Assembly: GCF_037546065.1 (NCBI RefSeq)
Contig: NZ_JAWMWG010000001.1
Location: 620,001-684,000 of the forward strand
Source of the DNA: Holzapfeliella saturejae
GTDB lineage: Bacteria > Bacillota > Bacilli > Lactobacillales > Lactobacillaceae
Direction of reading: 5' to 3'
DNA: 64,000 nt
The position numbers and the translations under genes were made by a program. The notes under the pieces were generated by a model. The model made no database searches. It worked only from the letters and a program-made list of their open reading frames with translations, and was not told the DNA's origin. This document shows positions 45,062 to 54,408 of the stretch, one piece after another (position 1 is the stretch's first letter; each line of letters starts with the position of its first letter).

Positions 45062-45739
45062 ATGAAACAACTTATTGGAAATGATTGGGATACCGTTTTA
45101 AAACCGAGTTTTGAATCAGAATCCTATCAAGAATTACGTCAGTTTTTAAAATCTGAATATCGTGAGCAAACCGTATACCCCGAGATGTATCATATTTATG
45201 AAGCCTTTAAATTAACACCCTTTAACCAAACAAAAGTCGTGATTTTAGGACAAGATCCTTATCATAATCCTAACCAAGCACATGGACTAAGTTTTAGTGT
45301 GTTACCTGGATCAAAATTACCACCATCTTTAAAAAATATTTATAAAGAATTAAAAGAAGATTTAGGAATTGACCCCGTTAATCACGGTTATTTGAAGTCA
45401 TGGGCAGACCAAGGAGTCTTAATGTTAAATGCGGTTTTAACAGTTCAATATCATCACCCTAATTCCCATGCTGGCAAGGGTTGGGAGCAATTAACAGATG
45501 CTGCTATTAAGGCATTAAGTACCCGTGGAAATGTTGTTTTTATTCTATGGGGAGCCTATGCTCAGAAAAAAAGTAAGTTGATTGATTCAACAAAAAATGT
45601 CATGATTAAATCACCCCATCCGAGTCCATTGTCTGCTTATCGAGGATTTTTTGGTTCAAAACCATTCTCACAGACCAATGCGGCTCTGGAACAATTCGGA
45701 GAAGCTCCCATCAACTGGCAACTTCCCGAAACCCCTTAA
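45062..45739 (+). CDS. ung: Uracil-DNA glycosylase
   Basis: Removes uracil from DNA as the first step of base excision repair. 225 residues with the catalytic water-activating loop GQDPYH at 63-68 (D65), the uracil-binding LNAVLTVQ, and the minor-groove loop HPSPLSAYRGFFGS near 186-199. Probably monocistronic or cotranscribed with pta, whose gene starts 21 bp later. Ribosome site is poor (AAGTAGG). Confidence 0.96.
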   Translation: MKQLIGNDWDTVLKPSFESESYQELRQFLKSEYREQTVYPEMYHIYEAFKLTPFNQTKVVILGQDPYHNPNQAHGLSFSVLPGSKLPPSLKNIYKELKEDLGIDPVNHGYLKSWADQGVLMLNAVLTVQYHHPNSHAGKGWEQLTDAAIKALSTRGNVVFILWGAYAQKKSKLIDSTKNVMIKSPHPSPLSAYRGFFGSKPFSQTNAALEQFGEAPINWQLPETP

Positions 45740-45760
45740 AACTATCAAGGAGAATTGATT

Positions 45761-46729
45761 ATGGATTTATTTAAGTTATTTAAAGAACAAATTACTGGAA
45801 AAAACATTAGTGTTGTTTTCCCTGAGGGAAATGATGACCGAATTTTAAGAGCTGCTGTGCGTTTGAAAGCAGATAATCTGTTAAATCCAGTTTTACTTGG
45901 CAACCAAGCAGAAATTGAAAATAAAGCAACTGAACTATCATTGTCTCTTGAAGGACTTTCAATTTTAGACCCACAAAATTATGATGAATTTGAAGCAATG
46001 GTCGAAGCATTTTTAGAACGCCGTAAAGGTAAAGAAACACGTGAACAAGCAGAAGAAATGCTCAAAACAGTGAGTTATTTTGGAACAATGCTAGTGTATA
46101 TGAACAAAGTTGATATTATGGTATCAGGTGCCGTTCATTCTACTGCTGAAACTGTTCGTAGTGCTTTGCAAATCGTCAAAACTCGACCAGGTATCAGCCG
46201 TATTAGCGGGGCATTTATTATGCAAAAAGGCGATGAAAGATACATTTTTGCAGATAGTGCTATTAGTATCAATCCAACTGATAAAGAACTAGCTGAAGTG
46301 GCTGTTTTATCTGCTGAAACAGCTAAAATGGCTGGGTTGGAACCTAAAGTAGGAATGCTAAGCTTTTCAACTAAAGGATCAGCTAATAGTGAAGAAGTTC
46401 AAAAAGTGCAACGTGCAACCAAAATCGCACAAGAAATGGCACCGGACTTAGATATTGACGGTGAATTCCAATTTGATGCTGCTTTTGTGCCTTCTGTTGG
46501 AGAATCAAAAGCAAAAGGGTCAAAAGTGGCGGGTCACGTGAACGTCTTTGTTTTCCCAGAATTGCAATCCGGAAATATTGGATACAAAATTGCACAACGT
46601 ATGGGTGGTTATGAAGCGGTTGGTCCAATTTTACAAGGTCTTAACCAACCAATTTCAGATTTATCTCGTGGTGCTAATGAAGAAGATGTTTACAAGACGG
46701 CCATATTAACTGCTGCACAGTCACTATAA
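45761..46729 (+). CDS. pta: Phosphate acetyltransferase
   Basis: Converts acetyl-CoA and phosphate to acetyl phosphate, which AckA uses to make ATP and acetate; ackA begins at the right edge of this window. 322 residues, the short monodomain form, with VFPEGNDDRI near 19-28, SGAVHSTAETVRSALQIV near 125-142 and the C-terminal GYKIAQRMGGYEAVGPI signature. ATG 45761 follows AAGGAG at 45748-45753; an in-frame ATT-adjacent upstream ATG at 45755 lies nearer to that site and is less likely. tsaE follows at 10 bp. Confidence 0.95.
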   Translation: MDLFKLFKEQITGKNISVVFPEGNDDRILRAAVRLKADNLLNPVLLGNQAEIENKATELSLSLEGLSILDPQNYDEFEAMVEAFLERRKGKETREQAEEMLKTVSYFGTMLVYMNKVDIMVSGAVHSTAETVRSALQIVKTRPGISRISGAFIMQKGDERYIFADSAISINPTDKELAEVAVLSAETAKMAGLEPKVGMLSFSTKGSANSEEVQKVQRATKIAQEMAPDLDIDGEFQFDAAFVPSVGESKAKGSKVAGHVNVFVFPELQSGNIGYKIAQRMGGYEAVGPILQGLNQPISDLSRGANEEDVYKTAILTAAQSL

Positions 46730-46739
46730 AGAGGTGAGT

Positions 46740-47222
46740 ATGATGCAATTTGTGACACAAGATGAATCCCAAACAATGGCTTTTGGCAAACAACTAGGTA
46801 AACTTGTTACACCTAAAACACTTATTTTATTAGATGGTGATTTGGGAGCTGGTAAAACAACTTTGACCAAAGGTATTGCTAGTGCTTTAGGGATTAAACG
46901 TCCTATTAAAAGTCCTACTTTTACGATTGTACGCGAGTATTTAAAGGGAAGATTGCCTTTATTTCATATGGATATGTACCGTTTAGAAGACGGCGATATG
47001 AGTAGTATTGATCTACCCGCTTATTTTGATCAAGGCTCAGTGATTGTCATGGAATGGTCAGTTAATATTTTAGACCAGCTACCTGATGATTATTTGCGAA
47101 TCAAAATTGAACGTTTAGATAATGAAATTGATTCAACTAAACGTCAATTTACATTAGAAGCAGTCGGTGACAAGAATAATCAGCTAATTGAAGAATTAAA
47201 AAAAACTAGTTTTGCAGGTTAA
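46740..47222 (+). CDS. tsaE: tRNA threonylcarbamoyladenosine ATPase TsaE
   Basis: ATPase of the TsaBDE complex that makes the universal t6A modification on ANN-decoding tRNAs. About 160 residues with Walker A GDLGAGKT at 33-40, KSPTFTIVREY near 57-67 and HMDMYRLE near 75-82. Two adjacent ATGs (46740, 46743) and a GTG at 46734 are possible; AGAGGTGA lies just before. In other Firmicutes tsaE precedes tsaB and rimI; here it is followed directly by a convergent gene. Confidence 0.94.
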   Translation: MMQFVTQDESQTMAFGKQLGKLVTPKTLILLDGDLGAGKTTLTKGIASALGIKRPIKSPTFTIVREYLKGRLPLFHMDMYRLEDGDMSSIDLPAYFDQGSVIVMEWSVNILDQLPDDYLRIKIERLDNEIDSTKRQFTLEAVGDKNNQLIEELKKTSFAG

Positions 47223-47243
47223 ACCTGTTTAACTAGTTTTTTT
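47199..47243. terminator. Long bidirectional hairpin between tsaE and exonuclease gene
   Basis: Outer stem of about 13 bp (47199-47211 with 47231-47243) and an inner CAGGTT/AACCTG stem (47215-47220, 47222-47227). A and T runs flank both sides. It overlaps both stop codons. Confidence 0.85.
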
Positions 47244-47752
47244 AATGGCGAATTTCCAAATTGCTGTTGTTGATTAATTAAAATATTCGCACAAGCCAAG
47301 CTATCAGCTAAAGCATTGTGATGATTATCCAGTTCAATTTCAAGATAATCAGAAACGGTGTTCAGTTTATGATTAGGCAAATCAGGGTAGAAATTTCGAC
47401 TGGTTTTGACCGTATCTAGTGATAAAAAGTTAGGAACATCTAATTCATACTTTTTGAGACAAGCCTTTAAAACACTATTATCAAAAGGTGCATTATGAGC
47501 AACTACTAGTGAATTTTGATTGAATAAAGGTTTAATGTGTGGCCATATTTCAGCAAATGTTGGGGCATCTTGCACTTGTTCGGCTGTAATATGATGGATT
47601 TGTGTGTTGCGATAGTGAAAGTTATCATGTGGATTGATTAAAGAATAAAATGAATCAATAATCTTGTTATCTCTAACCATGACAATAGCAAGAGAACAAG
47701 CGCTACTTCGTTTTTGGTTAGCTGTTTCAAAGTCAAAAGCAATAAAGTTCAT
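47219..47752 (-). CDS. DnaQ-like 3'-5' exonuclease
   Basis: A 177-residue DEDDh exonuclease. Motif Exo I FDFETAN places D7 and E9; Exo II is HNAPFD near 90-95; Exo III is HHNALADS near 148-155, giving the catalytic His and Asp. It resembles stand-alone DNA polymerase III epsilon-like proteins whose exact role (proofreading, repair or RNA trimming) is unknown. Minus strand, with AAGGAG upstream. Convergent to tsaE across the terminator. Confidence 0.9.
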   Translation of the reverse strand: MNFIAFDFETANQKRSSACSLAIVMVRDNKIIDSFYSLINPHDNFHYRNTQIHHITAEQVQDAPTFAEIWPHIKPLFNQNSLVVAHNAPFDNSVLKACLKKYELDVPNFLSLDTVKTSRNFYPDLPNHKLNTVSDYLEIELDNHHNALADSLACANILINQQQQFGNSPLKKLVKQV

Positions 47753-47850
47753 AAAAAACTCCTTTATTTTATAAATCTGAATAACGTTTAATTTTAGTCT
47801 AGTTGTTTTTTTGGTAAAATGAATAGGAATAGCAAAGAGGTGTAGGAAGT

Positions 47851-48750
47851 ATGGATATTAACGAATTAAAAGAACAAGGTTTTTTAATTAATCAAAATGT
47901 ATCATTAGATCGTTTTACATATACTAAAACAGGTGGTCCTGCTGAGTTTTTAGCATTTCCCAAAAATATAACACAAATTGAGCAGTTATTACAGATTGCT
48001 CGCAAGGAAAATTTGCCAATTACAATTATTGGTAATGCTAGCAACTTAATTATCCGCGAAGGTGGGATTCAGGGGCTAGTTTTGATTTTAACTGAAATGA
48101 AAGAAATTGAAGTTACAGGTAACAAGATTACAGCTCAAGCCGGAGCCAAGATTATTGATACATCTGAAATGGCTTATGAACACAGCCTTAGTGGCTTAGA
48201 ATTTGCGGCAGGTATACCAGGTAGTGTTGGTGGTGCTGTATTTATGAACGCTGGGGCTTATGGTGGTGAAGTCAAAGATGTTTTAAAATCAGTCACAGCC
48301 ATTACGCGTCAAGGTGAGTTAAAGACTTATCACAATCAAGATCTTCAGTTTTCATATCGTCATAGCTTATTACAAGATAATGATGAAATTGTGCTGTCAG
48401 CCACGTTTGAATTAAAACCAGATGAAACTACCAAAATTAGAGCTATGATGGATGATTTCAATGAACGTCGTGCCAGCAAACAACCATTAGAATATCCATC
48501 TTGTGGTAGCGTCTTCAAAAGACCCGAAGGTCATTTTACTGGACCGTTAATTATTGAAGCAGGCCTACAAGGTAAAATAATTGGTGGTGCTCAAGTATCG
48601 ACCAAACATGCCGGATTTATCGTGAATATTAACCATGCAACAGCAACTGATTATCTTGACTTAATTGAGCTCATTCAACAAACAATTTGGGAAAAGAACC
48701 AAATCAGGTTAGTCCCAGAGGTTAGAATTATTGGCGAAAAAGCCAAATAA
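47851..48750 (+). CDS. murB: UDP-N-acetylenolpyruvoylglucosamine reductase
   Basis: Flavoenzyme that reduces UDP-GlcNAc-enolpyruvate to UDP-MurNAc in peptidoglycan synthesis. 299 residues, type II MurB: FTYTKTGGPAEFLAFP near 22-37, FAD-binding GNASNLIIREGG near 61-72, GIPGSVGGAVFMNAGAYG near 121-138, and the C-terminal PSCGSVFKRP. An extended -10 TGGTAAAAT at 47812-47820 is a plausible promoter. AGAGGTG precedes ATG. potA starts 10 bp downstream, so the operon may extend into polyamine uptake. Confidence 0.96.
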   Translation: MDINELKEQGFLINQNVSLDRFTYTKTGGPAEFLAFPKNITQIEQLLQIARKENLPITIIGNASNLIIREGGIQGLVLILTEMKEIEVTGNKITAQAGAKIIDTSEMAYEHSLSGLEFAAGIPGSVGGAVFMNAGAYGGEVKDVLKSVTAITRQGELKTYHNQDLQFSYRHSLLQDNDEIVLSATFELKPDETTKIRAMMDDFNERRASKQPLEYPSCGSVFKRPEGHFTGPLIIEAGLQGKIIGGAQVSTKHAGFIVNINHATATDYLDLIELIQQTIWEKNQIRLVPEVRIIGEKAK

Positions 48751-48760
48751 GGAGGTTGCC

Positions 48761-49846
48761 ATGGCATCCATTATAGAAATGAAAAATGTTTCAAAACGAT
48801 ATGATGATGGCTTTGAAGCATTAACCAATTTAAACTTAAAAATTGAAAGTGGTAAATTTTATTCAATTTTAGGGCCTTCTGGTTCGGGGAAAACAACCGT
48901 ACTACGAATTATTGCCGGGTTTAGTGATATTACAAGCGGTAAGTTGTATTTTGATAATCAAGATATTACAGATACACCCGCTAATCAACGAAAAGTTAAT
49001 ACGGTATTTCAAGACTATGCGTTGTTTCCTCATTTGAATGTTTTTGACAATATTGCTTTTGGACTTAAGCTCAAAAAGCGACCAAAAGAAGAAATTAAAG
49101 AAAAAGTTGCGAATGCTCTGGAAAAAGTAAGGTTACCTCAACATGCCAATCGTGAAATATCAGAATTAAGTGGTGGTCAAAAGCAACGGATTGCGATTGC
49201 GCGCGCGATTGTGAATGAGCCAAAGGTTTTGTTATTAGATGAATCACTATCGGCTTTAGATAAAAAATTACGAAAAGACATGCAATATCAATTACGTCGT
49301 TTGCAAAAAGATTTAGGCATCACCTTTATTTTTGTTACACATGACCAAGAAGAAGCTTTAGCTTTGAGTGATGAGATTTTTATCATGAATGAAGGTAAAA
49401 TCGTTCAAAATGGAACGGCTACGGATATTTATGATGAACCTGTTAACCGATTTGTTGCTGAATTTATTGGTGAATCTAATATCGTTGATGGTGTGATGAA
49501 GGCTGATTACTCTGTTGAATTTGTTGGGAAGGTATTTGACTGTGTGGATGCAGGGATGCAACAAAATGAACCTGTTCACGTTGTTTTACGCCCTGAAGAC
49601 TTAGATATTACGACAGTTGACGAAGGTAAATTAACTGTAACGATTGTGTCACAAATGTTTTTGGGTAATCATTTTGAAGTGAATGCAGTTGATGAAGATG
49701 GGAACCAATGGCTTATTCATGCGACTAATTCTGTTTCCGTTGGACAAAAAGTTGGCGTTTATTTTGACCCAGAAGATATCCATGTTATGAGAATTGGGGA
49801 ATCACAAGTTGATTTTCATAATCGAATTGAAGAATACGGAGATTAG
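48761..49846 (+). CDS. potA: Spermidine/putrescine ABC transporter ATPase
   Basis: ATPase of the PotABCD polyamine importer. About 361 residues: Walker A GPSGSGKTT at 38-46, Q-loop VFQDYALFPHL, signature LSGGQKQR, Walker B VLLLDESLSALD (Ser in place of the usual Pro), and a C-terminal TOBE regulatory domain from about 260. ATG 48761 follows AAGGAGG; an upstream in-frame TTG at 48731 lies in murB. The operon order murB-potABCD is also known in enterococci. Confidence 0.94.
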   Translation: MASIIEMKNVSKRYDDGFEALTNLNLKIESGKFYSILGPSGSGKTTVLRIIAGFSDITSGKLYFDNQDITDTPANQRKVNTVFQDYALFPHLNVFDNIAFGLKLKKRPKEEIKEKVANALEKVRLPQHANREISELSGGQKQRIAIARAIVNEPKVLLLDESLSALDKKLRKDMQYQLRRLQKDLGITFIFVTHDQEEALALSDEIFIMNEGKIVQNGTATDIYDEPVNRFVAEFIGESNIVDGVMKADYSVEFVGKVFDCVDAGMQQNEPVHVVLRPEDLDITTVDEGKLTVTIVSQMFLGNHFEVNAVDEDGNQWLIHATNSVSVGQKVGVYFDPEDIHVMRIGESQVDFHNRIEEYGD

Positions 49847-49848
49847 TG

Positions 49849-50640
49849 ATGAAGTTAAGAAAAAATCTTTTTATGCTGCCTTACTTATTTTGGATACTCC
49901 TATTTGTCATTTTGCCGTTAATTTTAATTGTCGTTCAATCTTTATTTGGAACAGACGGACAGTTCACCTTAACTAACTTTGTCAGCTTTTTTACGAGTGG
50001 AACTTATTTATCAATGACAGTAAATTCATTTATTTATGCATTGATCGTAACGGTCATTACCTTAGTGATTAGCTATCCTGTTGCGTATATTTTAACCAAA
50101 TTAAAGCATTCACAGTTTTTCTTATTATTAATTATCTTGCCAACTTGGATTAATGTTTTATTGAAGGCTTATGCTTTTATTGGGTTGTTTAGCCAAAGTG
50201 GCTGGGTTAATCAATTTTTAGGAGTTTTTGGTATTGGGCCAACACAATTGCTTTTTACGGATTTTGCTTTTATTTTTGTAGCTTCTTATATTGAAATTCC
50301 GTTTATGATTTTACCTATTTTTAATTCACTTAAAACAATCAATGGGGAATATATTCATGCTGCTAATGATTTAGGGGCAACACGTTTTCAAACGTTTACC
50401 AAAGTTATTTGGCCGCTCAGTTTAGATGGGGTTAAATCTGGTATTCAGTCTATCTTTATTCCGACTCTATCGCTGTTTATGATCACACGTTTAATTGGTG
50501 GTAATCGTGTAATTACACTAGGGACAGCCATTGAGCAACACTTTTTAACAACTATGAACTGGGGCATGGGATCAACTATCGGGGTGATATTGATGGTAAT
50601 TATGATTGCCTCAATGAAATTGACGAATGGATCAAAATAG
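49849..50640 (+). CDS. potB: Spermidine/putrescine ABC transporter permease PotB
   Basis: First permease of the polyamine importer, 263 residues with six hydrophobic segments and the EAA-type loop HAANDLGATRFQTF. The ATG at 49849 is seven bases after GGAG; GTG 49846 overlaps the potA stop and is possible. The protein ends shortly after the last helix. potC follows at 14 bp. Confidence 0.92.
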   Translation: MKLRKNLFMLPYLFWILLFVILPLILIVVQSLFGTDGQFTLTNFVSFFTSGTYLSMTVNSFIYALIVTVITLVISYPVAYILTKLKHSQFFLLLIILPTWINVLLKAYAFIGLFSQSGWVNQFLGVFGIGPTQLLFTDFAFIFVASYIEIPFMILPIFNSLKTINGEYIHAANDLGATRFQTFTKVIWPLSLDGVKSGIQSIFIPTLSLFMITRLIGGNRVITLGTAIEQHFLTTMNWGMGSTIGVILMVIMIASMKLTNGSK

Positions 50641-50654
50641 AAGGAGTATGGCAC

Positions 50655-51449
50655 ATGAAGAAAAAATCAAAATTTGAACTCATTTACTTAACGCTAGTTA
50701 TGGTTGTGTTATACTTTCCTATTTTCTATTTAATCTACTTTTCGTTTTCAAGTGGCGATTCAATGAATTACTTTGAAAGTTTCACATTTGATCATTATCA
50801 GGCGCTGTTAAATGATCCACGATTAATTAGAATTGTACTGGATACAATTCTGCTAGCATTATTATCTAGTTTATTTGCAACAATTATCGGGACTTTAGGA
50901 GCCCTTTACATTCATCAAGTCAAAAAGAAATCAGTCAGAAATGGGTTGTTGTCACTAAATAATATTTTACTGGTATCACCCGATGTGATTATTGGTGCCA
51001 GCTTTTTGATATTATTTACATTTGCTGGCTTTAGCTTAGGGTTTTATTCAGTCTTATTGAGTCATATCGCTTTTTCTGTTCCAATTGTGGTTTTGATGGT
51101 GCTACCTAAGCTCAAAGAAATTAATCCAACATTAATTGATGCTGCTTATGATTTAGGTGCTAGTAAGTATAAGGTATTATCAGCAATCATTTTGCCATTA
51201 ATTACACCAGGTATTTTATCTGGATTTTTCATGGCATTGACCTATTCCTTAGATGATTTTGCGGTAACCTTTTTCCTAACGGGACAAGGATTTACCACAT
51301 TATCTGTTGAGATTTTTTCACGGGCTCGTCGAGGTATTAGTTTAGAAATTAATGCGTTGAGTACCTTAATGTTCCTATTCTCATTATTACTTGTGATTGG
51401 CTATTATTTCCTTAGCCAATATAGTCAAAAGAAGAAGGTGACAAGATGA
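50655..51449 (+). CDS. potC: Spermidine/putrescine ABC transporter permease PotC
   Basis: Second permease of the importer, 264 residues, with six transmembrane segments and the coupling loop DAAYDLGASKYKVL. GAAGGAG precedes ATG. Its stop overlaps the potD start by four bases (ATGA), indicating coupled translation. Confidence 0.94.
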   Translation: MKKKSKFELIYLTLVMVVLYFPIFYLIYFSFSSGDSMNYFESFTFDHYQALLNDPRLIRIVLDTILLALLSSLFATIIGTLGALYIHQVKKKSVRNGLLSLNNILLVSPDVIIGASFLILFTFAGFSLGFYSVLLSHIAFSVPIVVLMVLPKLKEINPTLIDAAYDLGASKYKVLSAIILPLITPGILSGFFMALTYSLDDFAVTFFLTGQGFTTLSVEIFSRARRGISLEINALSTLMFLFSLLLVIGYYFLSQYSQKKKVTR

Positions 51450-52516
51450 AAAAATTAACACTATTAGGTGGCGTGATTTTAGCATTTTGTCTGCTTCTAG
51501 CGATGGGTTCAAGTGCGTTAAATCAGCAGCCAAAAGAAGCCGGTAAAGTTTTGAATTTATACAATTGGGGCGATTATATTGATCCAGAATTATTGTCAAA
51601 ATTTGAAGAAGAAACGGGCTATCAGGTGGTTTATGAAACTTTCGATAGCAATGAATCGATGTATACTAAAATCAAACAAGGATCAAATCACTATGACTTA
51701 ACAATCCCATCGGATTATATGGTTGAAAAAATGAAAAAAGATGACTTGATTCAAACGATTGATAAAAGCAAGCTCGATTTTCTCAATCAAATGGATGCTA
51801 ATATTATGGGTCTATCTTATGACAGTCAAAATGATTACTCGATTCCTTATTTCTATGGAACTTTAGGCATTGTTTATAATGACCAATATGTTAAAGGAGA
51901 AAATTTAAAGTCGTTTAATGATTTGTGGCGTCCGGATTACCGACAAAGTATGATGCTAGTTGATAGTGCGCGTGATATTATGGGCTTATCTTTAATTTCA
52001 CAAGGACACAGTTTGAATACAACTGATAGTAGTCAGTTGAATCAGGCAAAAGAAAAATTAGATAAATTAGCGCCAAATGTAAAAGCAATTGTGGCAGATG
52101 AAATGAAAATGTATATGATTCAAAATGAAGCAGCTATTGGCGTAACTTGGTCTGGAGAAGCGGCAGAAATGTTGAAGAATAATGAGCATTTACATTATGT
52201 TATTCCAAAAGAAGGTAGCAATCTATGGGTTGATAACTTTGTCATTCCAAAATCAGCTCAACACCTGGATGCTGCTTATGCTTTTATGAACTTTATGATG
52301 AAACCGGAAAATGCGGCTCGAAATTCAGTTTATCTTGGTTACTCAACGCCTAATATATTAGCTAAACAAGAACTAGAAAAAACGCAAGATCCTGTACTTT
52401 CATTTTATCCAACAGCTGACCAAATGAAACATCTAGAGGTATTTAAAGATCTCGGTCAAGATGTTGTCCAAACCTATAATGACTTATTTTTAGAGTTTAA
52501 AATGTACCGAAATTAA
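51446..52516 (+). CDS. potD: Spermidine/putrescine-binding protein PotD
   Basis: Extracytoplasmic polyamine receptor of 356 residues with a hydrophobic signal sequence but no lipobox cysteine: the region after the hydrophobic core reads AMGSSALNQQ. It may therefore be an uncleaved membrane anchor rather than a lipoprotein. Conserved pieces are LYNWGDYIDPE near 35-45 and TYETFDSNESMYTKI-like binding residues. GAAGGTGAC before ATG. Last gene of potABCD; cdaA has its own promoter after it. Confidence 0.92.
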   Translation: MKKLTLLGGVILAFCLLLAMGSSALNQQPKEAGKVLNLYNWGDYIDPELLSKFEEETGYQVVYETFDSNESMYTKIKQGSNHYDLTIPSDYMVEKMKKDDLIQTIDKSKLDFLNQMDANIMGLSYDSQNDYSIPYFYGTLGIVYNDQYVKGENLKSFNDLWRPDYRQSMMLVDSARDIMGLSLISQGHSLNTTDSSQLNQAKEKLDKLAPNVKAIVADEMKMYMIQNEAAIGVTWSGEAAEMLKNNEHLHYVIPKEGSNLWVDNFVIPKSAQHLDAAYAFMNFMMKPENAARNSVYLGYSTPNILAKQELEKTQDPVLSFYPTADQMKHLEVFKDLGQDVVQTYNDLFLEFKMYRN

Positions 52517-52541
52517 AATGCATATAAAAGCGTGATATAAT
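52513..52541 (+). promoter_or_regulatory. Promoter of cdaA-cdaR-glmM
   Basis: TTAAAA 52513-52518, 17-bp spacer, TATAAT 52536-52541 with extended TGA. The -35 overlaps the potD stop codon. Confidence 0.75.
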
Positions 52542-52565
52542 ATAAAGAAGTATGGAGGGATTTTT

Positions 52566-53408
52566 GTGAGTTTAGATTGGGGTAATATCATTACCTGGCA
52601 TAACTTTTTAGGCTTGGTTGATATTTTTATCGTCTGGTATGTTTTATATCGATTGATTATGTTAGTTAAAGGAACTAAAGCCGTTCAATTGGTTAAAGGA
52701 TTAGCCGTTATTGTTGTCGTACAGTTAGCTAGTTCGCTTTTAAAATTGGACACGGTCAATTACATTGTTAATCAGATTATGATTTGGGGTGTAATTGGCA
52801 TTATCATTATTTTTCAACCTGAAATTAGAAGAGGGTTAGAGCATTTAGGAAGAACACCAATTTTGGGATCGCGCACGCAAACTGCCCAAGAAACAGGCGA
52901 AAAGTTCGTCAAGGAATTAGATAAGTCAATTCAATATATGTCTAAAAGACGTATTGGTGCACTAATTAGTATCCAGCAAAATACAGGGTTAGATGATTAT
53001 ATTGAAACAGGTATCCCGTTAGATGCTGATATCACGGGTGAATTATTGATTAATATCTTTATTCCCAATACACCGCTTCATGATGGAGCAGTTATTGTTA
53101 AAGATGGCAAACTGGCTGTTGCGGCGGCTTATCTGCCACTTTCTGATAGTAATATTATTCCTAAAAAATTAGGAACACGTCACCGAGCTGCGGTGGGGAT
53201 ATCAGAAGTAACAGATGCGATTACAATTGTTGTTTCTGAAGAAACAGGTGGTGTAACTATTACACGCAACAGTCAATTGATGGTTGACTTAACACGTGAA
53301 GACTACTTGAAATATTTAAAAGCACAATTTGTTCCAGAAGGTGACCAAAAAACATCTTGGTGGGATCGTATGATTGATCGTTTTTGGAAATGGGGGTCAA
53401 ACAAATAA
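52566..53408 (+). CDS. cdaA: Diadenylate cyclase CdaA
   Basis: Membrane enzyme that makes c-di-AMP, controlling potassium and osmolyte transport and wall homeostasis. 280 residues: three N-terminal transmembrane helices, a short coiled linker, then the DAC domain with the DGA motif (PLHDGAVIV) and RHR motif (GTRHRAAVGISE). GTG start at 52566 behind GGAGGG. Its stop overlaps cdaR by one base. The cdaA-cdaR-glmM order is conserved in Firmicutes and the products physically interact in model species. Confidence 0.96.
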   Translation: MSLDWGNIITWHNFLGLVDIFIVWYVLYRLIMLVKGTKAVQLVKGLAVIVVVQLASSLLKLDTVNYIVNQIMIWGVIGIIIIFQPEIRRGLEHLGRTPILGSRTQTAQETGEKFVKELDKSIQYMSKRRIGALISIQQNTGLDDYIETGIPLDADITGELLINIFIPNTPLHDGAVIVKDGKLAVAAAYLPLSDSNIIPKKLGTRHRAAVGISEVTDAITIVVSEETGGVTITRNSQLMVDLTREDYLKYLKAQFVPEGDQKTSWWDRMIDRFWKWGSNK

Positions 53409-54361
53409 TGCGTAATTTTTTGAATCGACCTATTGTTTATAAAATTTTAGCATTACTTTTTGCTGTAGGTCTCTATTTTTATGTACATGATAATAATCTA
53501 GGTATCTCAAGAAATAGCAATGAAAATTCTCAAGTAGCTAACACTATGAGATCGACTAGTGTGCCGCTACAACTTGAATTTGACTCAGACAAATACTTTG
53601 TAACAGGATACCCTGAAAAAGTTAATATTGATTTGGATGGTCCAGCAGCCGTGGTGACTGTTTTATTGAATAATAATAATTTTAAAGTTTTTGCTGATTT
53701 GAGTTCATTGGGTGTCGGAACACATCAAGTTAAACTACAACAATCAGGTATCAATAATCAGATTACAACCAAAATTTCGCCTGAAACTATCACAGTTAAC
53801 ATTCAACCAAGAGGTGCAGTAACATTACCAATTCAATCATCCTATAATAAAGCAAGTATTGCGCAAGGGTATAATGTTGGTATTCCACAACTTTCGCCAG
53901 ATACGGTTAGTGTGACAGGACCCCAATCTGAAATTGCTAAAATTTCAAGAATTGAAGCCCATTTAAACTTGTCACCTAATGTTAAAGAAACGGTTGAACA
54001 ACAAGTAATGTTGCAAGCGCTTGATGCTAACGGTAACCAAGTTAACGTGGTATTGAATCCAGAAACGACGCATGTTCAATTGCCAGTAACTTTGCCTAGC
54101 AAAGAAGTTAATTTGAAATTCAATTTAAAAAATCCATCTGATAAGTTGAACTATGAAGTTACTTCAAATACGCAAAAAGTAAAAGTGTTTGCGCCCCAAA
54201 CAGCCTTGGATGGACTAGATGAAATTGACTTATCAGTAGATGTTTCGGCGATCAAAGACGTTACAGAACAAGATTTGAAAATTGAATTACCGACAGGTAT
54301 CATGGGAGTAACCCCAGATACTACTCACATCAAAATAAAACCAACAAATAAAGAATCATAA
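53408..54361 (+). CDS. cdaR: CdaA regulator CdaR (YbbR-domain protein)
   Basis: Extracytoplasmic regulator of CdaA. About 317 residues: a single N-terminal transmembrane helix (residues 10-30), then three YbbR repeats, each with a PxxV/I-NV-type strand pattern (for example GYPEKVNIDLDGP). ATG 53408 overlaps the cdaA stop and has a G-rich site upstream; an in-frame start at 53384 lies inside cdaA. glmM follows 47 bp later. Confidence 0.92.
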   Translation: MRNFLNRPIVYKILALLFAVGLYFYVHDNNLGISRNSNENSQVANTMRSTSVPLQLEFDSDKYFVTGYPEKVNIDLDGPAAVVTVLLNNNNFKVFADLSSLGVGTHQVKLQQSGINNQITTKISPETITVNIQPRGAVTLPIQSSYNKASIAQGYNVGIPQLSPDTVSVTGPQSEIAKISRIEAHLNLSPNVKETVEQQVMLQALDANGNQVNVVLNPETTHVQLPVTLPSKEVNLKFNLKNPSDKLNYEVTSNTQKVKVFAPQTALDGLDEIDLSVDVSAIKDVTEQDLKIELPTGIMGVTPDTTHIKIKPTNKES

Positions 54362-54408
54362 AAGAGATGCTAATAGTTTAAGCATCAGGGAAGAAAGGTT
54401 GTTAATCA